From DATKHR01 sp036557365 (GTDB lineage Bacteria; Acidobacteriota; Vicinamibacteria; Vicinamibacterales; CAVVIG01), in assembly GCA_036557365.1 (NCBI GenBank), contig DATBHR010000040.1:25135-89134 (forward strand): 64,000 bases of DNA, in the 5' to 3' direction. Under the pieces are notes generated by a model, which was not told where the DNA came from, did no database searches, and was given only the letters and a program-made list of their open reading frames with translations. The translations under genes and the position numbers were made by a program. Shown here one piece after another: positions 6,705 through 15,296 of this stretch. Every line of letters starts with the position of its first letter. Within the stretch, counting starts at the first letter, position 1.

Positions 6705-8228
6705 GTGCGCGTCCAGAGCGCCTACAACGTCGTGGTTCCTCTGCCTGCGCAGAACGCTGAGGGCCTCTACGCCCTGTTCAACACGTTCGCAGGCTCGATC
6801 GATCTCATCGATCAATCCATCGTCGACGGCTTGAAATCGCTTCAACAGACGGGCACGCGGCTGCTCCAGCTACGGACGGCCGCGTCGTACGAGCGAGGCG
6901 CCAAGCTGCCGGACGACGTGCTGGAATATCTCGACGCGCGCGGGTACTTGTTCGACTCGCTCGATGAAGAGCGGATACAAGCCAGGTTCGTTTACGAGGA
7001 GATGCTGCGGCTGCACCGTGAGATCGCGGGGCAGCCGCTGGCTATCATTCCCACCTACAACTGCGATCTGAAATGCCCGTATTGCTGGCAGCGGGTGTAC
7101 GACATGGATTCGCCGATCATCACGGAGCGCATGGTCGATCGTGCCTTCGATGCCATCGGAAAACTGGTCGTGCCGCAGCCGCATCAACCCGTCGAGCTCG
7201 CCATCTTCGGCGGCGAGCCGCTGCAGGACATTCCGGAGCTTCGCGAACGCGTCGTTCAAATCTGCGAGCTCGCTAAGCAGGCGGGATTCAACGTCATGGC
7301 GATGTCGAACGGTGTCGGTCTCGCCCAGGCTGCGCCGCATCTGGCCGGCAAGATCGGTCAGATTCAGGTGACCATCGACGGTCCGCACGAAATCCACCGT
7401 AAGCGGCGGCCCTTGCCTAAGGGTGACTCGTTCACCGCCATGGTCGAGGGCGTCGACACGGCGCTCGCGCACGGAATCCCGATCAAGGTCCGCGTGAACG
7501 TCGACATGACGAACCTGCCGCGATTGCCGGAGCTGGCCGACCTGGCCCGCGACCGCGGATGGCTCGAGACCGGCAAGCTCGACTTTCACGCGGCGCCGGT
7601 CAAGAACCACAATCCGTCGAAGCATCTCAACCCCGAGGCGGAGCTCCTCGAAGAGCTCCTGAAACTCGTGGATCGCGACGAACGCATGAGCGTATTCGAT
7701 CTGACCGGCTTCGGCGGCATCAAGTATTTCCAGGGCTTCAAGGAATCGGCGATGTTCAGCCTGCATCGCTTTTTCAACTGCGAAGCGCAGATCAACTTCT
7801 GGCTGTTCGACGTCCACGGCGATATTTACGCCTGCTGGGAGGCCGCCGGCACGCCGGATCTCGCGGTTGGCCGGTTCGACCCCGACGTGGAAATCTACGA
7901 GCGGCGTCTCAACATGTGGCGCGCGCGGACAACCCTGGACATCTCGAGCTGTGGCGGCTGCACGTCACAGCCGCACTGCGGCGGGGGCTGTCAGTTTCAT
8001 GCGCTCGAGCACGGCGGCTCGGTCCTGACCTCGAGCTGCGACTCGCTGATGGAGGGCTACACGCTGTCCATTCAACGCAACGCCGACTGGTTGATGGAGC
8101 GGGCGCGAAAAGGAGACCATGCCGTCGGCCTCGTCACGACTGACGGTGTCATCACTCCGGTAACGCGTCAATTCGGGTTGATCGAAGAAGCGGCCGCCAG
8201 AGGCGGCTTCGACATGCGATGCGCCTGA
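6705..8228 (+). CDS. Radical SAM/SPASM peptide maturase
   Basis: A 507-aa radical SAM enzyme. The N-terminal ~100 residues (YNVVVPLPAQNAEGLYALFNTFAGSI...) resemble the leader-recognition/N-terminal part of SPASM maturases. The [4Fe-4S]-SAM motif is C120-x3-C124-x2-C127 in PTYNCDLKCPYCW, with GGEPL following. The C-terminal SPASM signature is complete: C359, then G-x4-C377, then C416-x2-C419-x5-C425-x3-C429, and C445, providing two auxiliary clusters. Such enzymes make thioether, C-C or epimer modifications on ribosomal peptides. The start is GTG 6705 because GGAGGG lies 5 nt upstream and the 9 preceding codons show no conserved character. The next gene begins 15 nt after the stop. Confidence 0.92.
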   Translation: MRVQSAYNVVVPLPAQNAEGLYALFNTFAGSIDLIDQSIVDGLKSLQQTGTRLLQLRTAASYERGAKLPDDVLEYLDARGYLFDSLDEERIQARFVYEEMLRLHREIAGQPLAIIPTYNCDLKCPYCWQRVYDMDSPIITERMVDRAFDAIGKLVVPQPHQPVELAIFGGEPLQDIPELRERVVQICELAKQAGFNVMAMSNGVGLAQAAPHLAGKIGQIQVTIDGPHEIHRKRRPLPKGDSFTAMVEGVDTALAHGIPIKVRVNVDMTNLPRLPELADLARDRGWLETGKLDFHAAPVKNHNPSKHLNPEAELLEELLKLVDRDERMSVFDLTGFGGIKYFQGFKESAMFSLHRFFNCEAQINFWLFDVHGDIYACWEAAGTPDLAVGRFDPDVEIYERRLNMWRARTTLDISSCGGCTSQPHCGGGCQFHALEHGGSVLTSSCDSLMEGYTLSIQRNADWLMERARKGDHAVGLVTTDGVITPVTRQFGLIEEAAARGGFDMRCA

Positions 8229-8243
8229 ATCGGGCGCGACCCG

Positions 8244-10004
8244 ATGAGGCTCCCGATCTTCGACGAGAATCGACCGCCGCCTGTTGAAGCGGGCGCACCG
8301 GCCTCGCGCGTCCTGCTCGTCTGCATGCCCTTCCAGCACCTGAAGCTCTCGTCTCTGAGCGTGAGCCTGCTGGCGACGATTCTCAGGAGCCGTGGGATCG
8401 AGTGCTGGGAAGCCTACCTGCACTTCGAGTTTGCTCGCATTATCGGCCGCCGCGCCTACACCATCATTTCCGACAGCGGGACAAAAAACACGATCCTCGG
8501 GGAAGTGCTGTTCGCCGAACAGCACGGCAACCGATCCGATGAAGGTACGGATCGTACGTTGACGCCGCTGTTCGGCGATCGCCGTACGCGAAACAGCCTG
8601 ATGAACCGCTTCGCGGAGAGCTGTCTCGAGCGCATCGAACACGCGCAATGCGACATCGTCGGCTTCTCGACCTCGTTCAACCAGCTTCTCCCGTCGCTCT
8701 GGCTCGCACGGCTGATCAAGGCACGCCGGCCGGACACGCGCATCGTCCTTGGCGGCGCGTCGTGCTCATCGCCGATGGGGGAGCGGATTGCCGAGTACTA
8801 CGGCGACGTCGACCTGGTCGTGAGCGGCTTCGGCGAGCGGCCCCTGGTCGATCTCGCCTTCGGCCGCATCGCCCCAGAAACACGCTTCGTTCACAACGAC
8901 GCGCCGGTCAATCTGGATGCGCTCCCGGTCCCCAATTACGACGCGTTCGTCAGCGAATGGCGCGCGTTCGACGACCGGTCGGACGGCGAGCCGCGCCTCA
9001 CATTCGAGAGCTCGCGGGGTTGCTGGTGGGGCGAGAAACACCACTGCAAGTTCTGCGGCCTCAACCAGCACGAGATGGCGTTCAACGCGAAGTCGAGCGC
9101 CCGCGTCGTCGAAGAGGTTCGCGCGCTGTGGGACCGCCACCGATACGCCCTCTTTGCGACGGATACGATTCTCGCGAGGGCGCACTTGAAGGATGTGCTA
9201 CCGCAGCTGGCGGCATACCCCGAAAAACCGGAGCTCTTTTACGAAGTGAAACCCAACATGACGCGCTCGGAGGTGGCTACGCTCCGCGCGGCGAACGTGA
9301 CGTCGATTCAGCCGGGGATCGAGAGCCTGAGCTCCAGGCTGCTGAAGCTTCTGGACAAAGGCGTGAAGACGATCCAGAACGTCGCGCTTCTGAAATGGTG
9401 TCGTGAGCTGGGAATCGCGCCGACCTGGAATCTTTTGTACGGGATTCCCGGCGAGCGTCCCGAAGACTATCTCGCCCAGGTCGAGTTGATCGATCGCATC
9501 CCGCATCTTCCACCGCCGGAAGGCGCACACCGAATCCAAATCGATCGATTTTCGCCGTACTTCACGTCATATCCGGAGTATGGCTGGACCGGGATCGAGC
9601 CGCTGTCAGAGTATCGGCTCCTCCACCGCGCCATGACGGACGAAGCGCTCGGCGACGTCGCGTACCATTTCGAGGGCGTTGGCGCGCCGTTTTCGGTCGG
9701 TGTCTACGACTGTCAGCTTCGCGCGGCGGTCGACCGATGGAAGACACGCCATCAGACGGGCGACGGCGTGTACCGCGATCCTGTTCACGGACTCCTTTCG
9801 GTCGAGAATGGGCGCATCTCCGTCATCGAGGGCGATGATCGGATCGACGCGGTGGTCGCGCGCACGCGCGAAATAACCGGCGTTGAACGCCTCATCGCCG
9901 AGACGGATGCCGACGAGGACCTGCTCGCCTCGCTGGAGGATCTCGGTGTCCTCTGGAGGGAAGGCGAACAGCTCATCAACCTGGTCGTCGAGATCCCCAC
10001 GTAG
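8244..10004 (+). CDS. B12-type radical SAM 'RiPP maturation protein 1' family enzyme
   Basis: A 586-aa protein. The N-terminal ~210 residues form a cobalamin-binding-like Rossmann domain (VLLVCMPF ... DIVGFSTSFNQLLPSLWLARLIK ... VLGGASC). The radical SAM domain carries the unusual motif C260-x7-C268-x2-C271 (RGCWWGEKHHCKFCGL), the hallmark of the RiPP-maturation radical SAM family 1 (TIGR03975 type). GIESLSSRLLKLLDKG and YGIPGERPEDY are typical. The C-terminus holds a small winged-helix-like segment (LLASLEDLGVLWREG). Family members are predicted C-methyltransferases or oxidative enzymes acting on ribosomal peptides. It is co-transcribed with the SPASM maturase. Confidence 0.9.
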   Translation: MRLPIFDENRPPPVEAGAPASRVLLVCMPFQHLKLSSLSVSLLATILRSRGIECWEAYLHFEFARIIGRRAYTIISDSGTKNTILGEVLFAEQHGNRSDEGTDRTLTPLFGDRRTRNSLMNRFAESCLERIEHAQCDIVGFSTSFNQLLPSLWLARLIKARRPDTRIVLGGASCSSPMGERIAEYYGDVDLVVSGFGERPLVDLAFGRIAPETRFVHNDAPVNLDALPVPNYDAFVSEWRAFDDRSDGEPRLTFESSRGCWWGEKHHCKFCGLNQHEMAFNAKSSARVVEEVRALWDRHRYALFATDTILARAHLKDVLPQLAAYPEKPELFYEVKPNMTRSEVATLRAANVTSIQPGIESLSSRLLKLLDKGVKTIQNVALLKWCRELGIAPTWNLLYGIPGERPEDYLAQVELIDRIPHLPPPEGAHRIQIDRFSPYFTSYPEYGWTGIEPLSEYRLLHRAMTDEALGDVAYHFEGVGAPFSVGVYDCQLRAAVDRWKTRHQTGDGVYRDPVHGLLSVENGRISVIEGDDRIDAVVARTREITGVERLIAETDADEDLLASLEDLGVLWREGEQLINLVVEIPT

Positions 10005-10020
10005 AAGTCCGGACGGTCAG

Positions 10021-11205
10021 TTAACGGACTCCACCGGGCGCCGTCGTCGACGTCGCCGTCAGCACGCTCCGGAACACGTCGTTGGCGGCACGCATCTCGT
10101 CGGTCGTGCCGATCGACACGCGTACCCAGTTGGTCAGCGGAGGGAAGTCCCGTCCAACGTGGACGCCCATCTTCGCGCACGCCTCACGGAATTCCTTTGC
10201 CGGACGTTTGACGTCCGCGAGGACGAAGTTGGCTTGCGAATCGGTCACGCGGCAGCCCGCGTCCATGAACGTCTTCATCGTCGCTTCGAGGGAGGCGCGG
10301 ATTTGATCCCGCTGCTTCGCGACGTGTGCGGTGTCTTGCATTGAGGCTGCTGCGGCAGCCGCGCTGAGGACGTTCAGATCGCCGGTCTTCCGCGCGGCGA
10401 TCGATTTGAGCGTGTCGGGGTGGCCCACGGCGTACCCGACACGCAGGCCCGCCATGCCGTGTACTTTCGAAAACGTCCGCGTCACGATCACCCGCGGATA
10501 TTTCATTGCGAGGGGGACGCCAGTGGCATAGGACGGATCGACGACGAAGTCGTAGTAGGCCTCGTCGAGCAGAATCGTCGTGCGCGGCGACGCGGCCAGC
10601 ACGTCCTCGACGAACTTCGTGACGGTCGCGCGCGAATGCACGGTGCCCGTCGGATTATTCGGATTGCAGAAGAAGACGAGGCCGGCGCCGGACGCCGCCG
10701 CCGTCATCGCCGGCACGTCCAGTTTCAGATCGCCATCGACCGCGATGTCCTTCACGCCTGCCTTCATCGCCCGCGCTTTTCTCGCGGGGTTTTCCCACGT
10801 CGGCAACGGCGCCACCAGATGGCGGCTCGGCGAGGTGAACGCCAGGACCGCGGCTTCGATGATCTCGGTCGAGCCAGTCCCGATGAGCACGTTCCTGGCG
10901 TCGATTCCGAATTGCTTCGCGATCGCCACCTGGAGGTCGTGCTCGTTCGTCGGGTAGCGTCCTGCGATGGGGCCGAGCACGCCGCGCGCGGCCTCGAGAG
11001 CCGCAGGACCAGGTCCGTACGCGTTTTCGTTGGAATCGATGTGAATGGCGCGCTTGATGTCGCCGACGCTCCACGCTTCGAGGAAGTCGAGATTGCCGAC
11101 CGACGCCGAAGCCTCCCGTCCGCGAGCGGTGAGCAGCTCGCTGGACAGCAAACCGACACCGGCTGCGCCGGCGGAGCGGAAGAACGAACGACGGGACAGC
11201 GCCAT
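10021..11205 (-). CDS. Tat-exported histidinol-phosphate-aminotransferase-like PLP enzyme (paralogue 1)
   Basis: A 394-aa fold-type I aminotransferase of the HisC family. The PLP lysine is K247 in TRTFSKVHGMAGLR. FFCNPNNPTG and LLDEAYYDF hold the cofactor-contact Asn and Asp/Tyr, and RVSIGT supplies the carboxylate-binding Arg. Unlike cytosolic HisC it begins MALSRRSFFRSAGAAGVGLLSSELL, a twin-arginine signal (SRRSFF plus a hydrophobic run), so the enzyme should act outside the cytoplasm. The ATG at 11205 follows AGGAGG by 6 nt; longer frames upstream have no such site. It stands alone, convergent with the radical SAM operon (16-bp gap). Two paralogues lie at 38643-41051. Periplasmic substrate is unknown. 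Confidence 0.88.
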   Translation of the reverse strand: MALSRRSFFRSAGAAGVGLLSSELLTARGREASASVGNLDFLEAWSVGDIKRAIHIDSNENAYGPGPAALEAARGVLGPIAGRYPTNEHDLQVAIAKQFGIDARNVLIGTGSTEIIEAAVLAFTSPSRHLVAPLPTWENPARKARAMKAGVKDIAVDGDLKLDVPAMTAAASGAGLVFFCNPNNPTGTVHSRATVTKFVEDVLAASPRTTILLDEAYYDFVVDPSYATGVPLAMKYPRVIVTRTFSKVHGMAGLRVGYAVGHPDTLKSIAARKTGDLNVLSAAAAAASMQDTAHVAKQRDQIRASLEATMKTFMDAGCRVTDSQANFVLADVKRPAKEFREACAKMGVHVGRDFPPLTNWVRVSIGTTDEMRAANDVFRSVLTATSTTAPGGVR

Positions 11206-11337
11206 ACTGCCTCCTCGGTTGGTGAAGACGATCGAAGCGGCCTCACGATACCAGATACTCTGGTTCGCCACGCCTTTTTTCGCGCGCACCGCACTCATCC
11301 TTGACTCGACGCCGGGCTCCGGTGACGATCGTCCGCG

Positions 11338-13125
11338 ATGAACGTTGCCCGACGCTCCATCTGGTGCATATCCGCGGCGCTCGTGGCCGTCGCGAGCGCG
11401 TGCAGTGCCGGCAGGGGCTCTCACGCACCGACGACGGTGGTCACATATACGAGCCCGATGTGGTACGAGGAGACGGGCAGCTACTTCCAGCCATCCACGG
11501 ACGGTCTGCGAGCGATCTACGGAACCGGACCGCCTTCGCGTCTCTACGATCTGGCGACCGGAAGAGACGATCCGGCAGGGTGGCACCGCGGCATGGAGCA
11601 GGTCCGGGCCGGCGCGTTCGAACCCGACGGAGCGGTAGTTCGTCTCGGGACCGTTTCCGGCCAGACCGGTTGGTACGCCGAGCAGAATGGCGAGCTGACG
11701 CCTCTCAAGTTGCCCCCCACCGCGCTTCCGCGCTGGACTCAGGATCGCTCATGGCTCGCGTTCTTCGCGCTCGGCGGATCGACGATTGCGATGGGCACGC
11801 CGGATTCGCCGTCGACGTTTCAGATTGACGGCGCGGTCAACGGTGCAGCGTGGACGCCCGCAGGCGACGCACTGTACGCGATTGTCCTGAAAGACACCGG
11901 CCTGTCTGCGCTGGAAAAAATCGATCGCGATCACAAAATCACGGTGGTCCGGTCAAATCTCGACGCGTCGCCGTTCTTCAATTCCATCGCGTTCTCGCCC
12001 GATGGCGGCACGGTCTATCTCGCGCTCGCGGGTGAGACGCCGCCGGACGTTGCGCGGCGGCACGATCCCGAAGCGCCGCACCGCGACCTCGACATCTACG
12101 CGCTCGACCTGCAGACGAATCATGTTCACGTCGTTGCAGCCGCGCCCGGCGACGACTGCTGTCCGTACGTGGCAGCCGGAAATCTCTACTGGACGCACAA
12201 CGATCCGGGCGCTGAAATCGTGGTCTTTCCGATCGACGGCGGAGCGCCGCACGCTGTGGCCGATCACGGATTTCTGCCGCGCTGGAGCCCCGACGGACGT
12301 CAGATTGCCTTCACCCGCGGCTATCACCGCCTCGCGGACTATGGCCTCGACATGGATGGATGGGTGGTCGGCGTCGACGCGGCCGGCGCGGTGACGTCGC
12401 GGCCGCGGCCCTGGATTACCGGTTTCGGAGAAGACATGGGGCCCGTGTGGTCGCCGGATGGTCGCTGGGTCGCCTATCACTCACATCGATCGGCGACGGC
12501 GGTGCCGTTGTACGAATCGCCAGGGCGAACCGACGACGAGTGGCTGATGCTTGCGGGCGGCGGTCCGGAGATTCGACTCACCGATTTTGGTTTCGAGGTC
12601 GGGCCGCCGGATTGGTCGCCTGATGGCCGTCACCTCATCTTCGATTCGTGGGACAAAGATGGCGTCCCGCGATTCGCCAAACCGTGGATCGTCACGATCG
12701 ATCCGGCCACGGGCGGCTCGCTGGGCGCAGCGCGTATGCCGCTTCCCGCAGGCGTCGCGGGAATCACAGGTGAGTCGTGGTCACCCAACGGCGACCTGAT
12801 CGCCTTCGTCGAGCGCATCGACGACGTGCGACGAGCGCTCTGGGTGTCGCATCCCGACGGCCGTGCGGCGCAGAAGCTGACGGAGTTTCAAAGCTTCACG
12901 ATTGGCGGCGTGTCGTGGACGCCTGAGGGAAACGAGCTGCTGTTCGGCGCGCTCGCTGACGATCGGATGCAGATCTTCGCGATTTCGCGGTCCGGCGGAT
13001 CAGCCCGTCAGCTGACGCACGACGCGGTGAACCTGATGCATCCGAGCGTGTCGCCGGACGGACGCCTTGTGGCGGCGTCACGGCTGCCGTGGCGGAAGGA
13101 ACTGCGCCGCTCCGCGCTGCGCTGA
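11338..13125 (+). CDS. TolB-like/PD40 beta-propeller lipoprotein
   Basis: A 595-aa predicted lipoprotein. The N-terminus MNVARRSIWCISAALVAVASACS has a lipobox-like VASAC, with Cys 22 as the probable acylation site. At least six PD40 blades are visible: FSPDGGTVYLAL, WSPDGRQIAFTR, WSPDGRWVAYHS, WSPDGRHLIFDS, WSPNGDLIAFVE and the final VSPDGRLVAAS. No catalytic domain (for example S9 peptidase) follows, so it is likely a binding or scaffold propeller in the periplasm or outer membrane. It is divergent from the exported aminotransferase (132-bp gap) and followed after 28 nt by a VOC gene. Substrate is not deducible. Confidence 0.82.
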   Translation: MNVARRSIWCISAALVAVASACSAGRGSHAPTTVVTYTSPMWYEETGSYFQPSTDGLRAIYGTGPPSRLYDLATGRDDPAGWHRGMEQVRAGAFEPDGAVVRLGTVSGQTGWYAEQNGELTPLKLPPTALPRWTQDRSWLAFFALGGSTIAMGTPDSPSTFQIDGAVNGAAWTPAGDALYAIVLKDTGLSALEKIDRDHKITVVRSNLDASPFFNSIAFSPDGGTVYLALAGETPPDVARRHDPEAPHRDLDIYALDLQTNHVHVVAAAPGDDCCPYVAAGNLYWTHNDPGAEIVVFPIDGGAPHAVADHGFLPRWSPDGRQIAFTRGYHRLADYGLDMDGWVVGVDAAGAVTSRPRPWITGFGEDMGPVWSPDGRWVAYHSHRSATAVPLYESPGRTDDEWLMLAGGGPEIRLTDFGFEVGPPDWSPDGRHLIFDSWDKDGVPRFAKPWIVTIDPATGGSLGAARMPLPAGVAGITGESWSPNGDLIAFVERIDDVRRALWVSHPDGRAAQKLTEFQSFTIGGVSWTPEGNELLFGALADDRMQIFAISRSGGSARQLTHDAVNLMHPSVSPDGRLVAASRLPWRKELRRSALR

Positions 13126-13153
13126 GTACACATCTATTGATCGAGAGTATCCA

Positions 13154-13660
13154 ATGACGCAGATAGAAGCGCTGGTCGATGCCTACGAAGCACGAACCCT
13201 CTCGCGCCGCGAATTGATCGCGGCAGTGGCGGCGCTGGTCGCGCCCGCCATCGGCGCGAACGCCGACGCGCAAAGCGCGCCAATCGCCGAAGTCGCACAG
13301 GGACGCTCGCTGAACCACGCATCGCTGGCAGTCAGCGATGTGTCGTCGGCAGCGGATTTCTATCAGAAGCTGCTCGGCCTGAGAGTGGTGAGCCGGCCCG
13401 GCAACGGCGGCATCAATCTCGGGCTCGGAGACGGATTCCTCGGTTTGTACAAGCTGCCGAATCCTGGAACCGTCAACCACGTTTGCATCGGCGTGAACGA
13501 CTTCGATCCCGAGCGAATCGCTGCGCGGCTCACAGCGATGGGCGTCACCGCGACGATCGATCGGAATCCGGCAAATCGCACCAGCGGCGGCGATCAGCTG
13601 TATTTCAACGGGCCGGACAATTGCAGAATCCAGCTCGGCGCTCACGGCTATCAGGGATAG
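13154..13660 (+). CDS. VOC (glyoxalase/dioxygenase-fold) protein with N-terminal export-like segment
   Basis: A 168-aa protein. Residues ~1-45 (TLSRRELIAAVAALVAPAIGANADAQ) resemble a Tat-type signal. The rest is one VOC module of paired beta-alpha-beta-beta-beta units: SLNHASLAVSDVSSAADFYQKLLGL at the start, INLGLGDGFLGLYK, VNHVCIGVNDFDPERIAARL, and DQLYFNGPDNCRIQLG at the end. Candidate metal ligands are the His in LNHASL, the His in VNHVCI and the terminal Gln. Family members bind divalent metals and act as isomerases, dioxygenases or resistance proteins; the reaction here is not predictable. The ATG at 13154 is used because the upstream extension has coding character of the previous gene's end only. 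Confidence 0.8.
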   Translation: MTQIEALVDAYEARTLSRRELIAAVAALVAPAIGANADAQSAPIAEVAQGRSLNHASLAVSDVSSAADFYQKLLGLRVVSRPGNGGINLGLGDGFLGLYKLPNPGTVNHVCIGVNDFDPERIAARLTAMGVTATIDRNPANRTSGGDQLYFNGPDNCRIQLGAHGYQG

Positions 13661-13705
13661 CGAAGAAGGCCTGGTCCTGCGTGGTCCCGAGCTGGCCGCC
13701 ATTGC

Positions 13706-13866
13706 GCCAGTTCGCTCGCCCCAAGTGATCACGCCGCGACCAGGAAAGACGCGCAACGCGTTGATCCCGGCCTCGTTCAATGATCCGTACTGCGAAAGAT
13801 CGAGGTCTCGCTCGAGACCGGCCGCCGAGGTCACGGCCTCATCGGCCGGCGCCTTCCACGGGCAGG
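13706..13866 (-). pseudogene. Remnant of a contractile-phage/eCIS tail sheath protein
   Basis: On the minus strand an uninterrupted ~50-codon stretch reads WKAPADEAV, then GLERD, then LNEAGINALRVFPGRG and VITWGERT. That order and spacing are the conserved core of tail sheath C-terminal domains (KAPA-E ... G-LN--GIN--R-FPG-G---WG-RT). Upstream the frame is broken by a stop (near 13870). Downstream it runs into unrelated sequence and then the VOC gene on the other strand. No other tail genes surround it. It is therefore a ~160-bp fossil, not a functional gene. The remaining 13661-13964 gap shows nothing else recognisable. Confidence 0.6.
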
Positions 13867-13964
13867 CCGCTCCTCCTCAGCCGTGAACGGGCCGCGCGCG
13901 GATCGTCGCCCATCACGTCCATTTCACATGCATCCGACGAAGGGACTGGGCGAGAATATGCCGC

Positions 13965-14513
13965 ATGACGAAACACACACTCGCGCGTCGTCGTTGGTTT
14001 GGCCGGGTATCCGTTCCGTCGATCGTCGGACTGGGCATCGCGGCGTGCGTGGCGGGACAAGGCGCTGCCACCATCGCCGCGCAATCGCAGGGCGTTTGCG
14101 CTCTGTTGACGATCGACGAAATCCACGCGGTCGCGCCCAAGATGGAGATCCACGACGGCGTCGCGGCAGCGAATTCTGCGATGGAACTTTCAACGTGCCG
14201 TTACACGTGGGGTGACGGCGTCAAGGCATCCGCGCTGGTGATTTCGATCAATCCCGCCTCGCGCGTGTACGTGGGAATGACTCCCGATGCCATCAAGCAG
14301 CGCCTTGCGTCCAGCGTCGTGCCCGAAACAGACGATTCGGCGGTCCCCGACGTCGGCGACGCCGCCGTCTTCAAGGCGTTCTCGCCGTACTACGTCAGCG
14401 CAAGCGCGCTCCTGAAAGGCCGCGTCCTGCAACTCAATCTCGAAGGGGACGACGCGCGCGAAATGAAAGGGCAGCTGCTCTCGCTGCTGAAGTCGGCGGC
14501 TTCGCGGATGTAG
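13965..14513 (+). CDS. Exported protein of unknown function (DUF3558-like pattern)
   Basis: A 182-aa protein with an N-terminal signal region (RRRWFGRVSVPSIVGLGIAACVAGQGAATIAAQ). A compact domain begins CALLTIDEIHAVAP and continues STCRYTWGD ... DVGDAAVFKAFSPYYVSASALLKGRVLQLNLEG. The pairing of an early 'C-LL---E' motif with a 'C-Y' motif and a 'GD-A-f' segment resembles the DUF3558/DUF3558-like periplasmic families, where the two cysteines form a disulfide. No enzymatic motif is visible. It is preceded by GAATAT ~10 nt before the ATG and no clear Shine-Dalgarno sequence, consistent with a leaderless transcript. No operon partner. Confidence 0.7.
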   Translation: MTKHTLARRRWFGRVSVPSIVGLGIAACVAGQGAATIAAQSQGVCALLTIDEIHAVAPKMEIHDGVAAANSAMELSTCRYTWGDGVKASALVISINPASRVYVGMTPDAIKQRLASSVVPETDDSAVPDVGDAAVFKAFSPYYVSASALLKGRVLQLNLEGDDAREMKGQLLSLLKSAASRM

Positions 14514-14540
14514 CTGCGCCGGCAGGCTCGTCGCCGGATG

Positions 14541-15203
14541 TCAGTTTGTCGGAAGCGTTTTGTCTTTTGTGGGTACTTCGGGTTTCCGCCGCTTCGCCGC
14601 CAACCATACGAGGCCGGTGCCCAGCAGCAGCAGCGACGCCGGCTCGGGGGTGACCGCTGTGCCGGTCACCTGATACTGGAATTGCTGAAGTCGCGTCACG
14701 CCGTTGTCCGTTTCGTAAGACACGTGCGCCATTCCAGAACCGATTACTCTCTGGTCGAAAAATACCTGGTTGGGCTGCGCAACTGCGAGCGTTCCGAAGA
14801 ACTGCACCAGCTCGCCGAAGCCGGCAGTACCGAACGGAGAATTAATGACCAGCGTATCAGTCGGGCCGGTGAAGGTGAGATTGCCGGTGACACTGGTAAA
14901 GGTGCTTCGGTCGACTCCCTGAAACTGAAACGTCTGCGAGAACGGCACGCTGGTGCCGGTTCCGCAGTCGTCGACGCAGAAGCCCCCGCCTCCAAGCACG
15001 CCGGGGCCATCAAAACCGGCCGAGAAGCCAGAAGAGCTGACAAAGACCGATTGGAAATCTGGCGATCCGACGCCCGGCCCGTTTCCGCTCAGCACCATGC
15101 TGAACGAAACAGGGTCGGCGGATGCCGGAGCGAGGCCGACCGCCATCACCCCAATCATCACGGCCAGGATACGGATACTGATCACCTTCGAACGTTTGGA
15201 CAT
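14541..15203 (-). CDS. PEP-CTERM sorting domain protein
   Basis: A 220-aa exported protein. The signal peptide is MSKRSKVISIRILAVMIGVMAVGLAPASA, followed by a beta-rich body (DPVSFSMVLSGNGPGVGSPDF ... FTGPTDTLVINSPFGTAGFGELVQFFGTL). The C-terminal sorting signal is TPEPASLLLLGTGLVWLAAKRRK: the PEP motif, a transmembrane helix and a basic cluster, then a 12-residue tail. PEP-CTERM proteins are processed by an exosortase (EpsH/XrtA type) and linked to exopolysaccharide or surface assembly. No exosortase is present in this window. Start: an ATG before the signal, with AAGGG ~8 nt upstream; 15 further upstream codons are possible but lack signal character. A frameshifted relative lies at 3045-3315. 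Confidence 0.85.
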   Translation of the reverse strand: MSKRSKVISIRILAVMIGVMAVGLAPASADPVSFSMVLSGNGPGVGSPDFQSVFVSSSGFSAGFDGPGVLGGGGFCVDDCGTGTSVPFSQTFQFQGVDRSTFTSVTGNLTFTGPTDTLVINSPFGTAGFGELVQFFGTLAVAQPNQVFFDQRVIGSGMAHVSYETDNGVTRLQQFQYQVTGTAVTPEPASLLLLGTGLVWLAAKRRKPEVPTKDKTLPTN

Positions 15204-15296
15204 GCGCGCGCCCTTTGTTTGACGAACGACCGACGTCGATGACGTCAAGCAAGAATCGTGCGGTACGCGGTGAGGCGTTCGGACGAACGGACGTCG

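Noticed and set aside
10021..11205. Assignment of the HisC-like genes to histidine biosynthesis
   Set aside because: Tat signals, three paralogues and absence of any other his gene argue against the biosynthetic role; the symbol hisC was withheld.
13706..13866. An active contractile injection system at the sheath remnant
   Set aside because: Only ~50 codons survive, with a stop upstream and no baseplate, tube or ATPase genes nearby.
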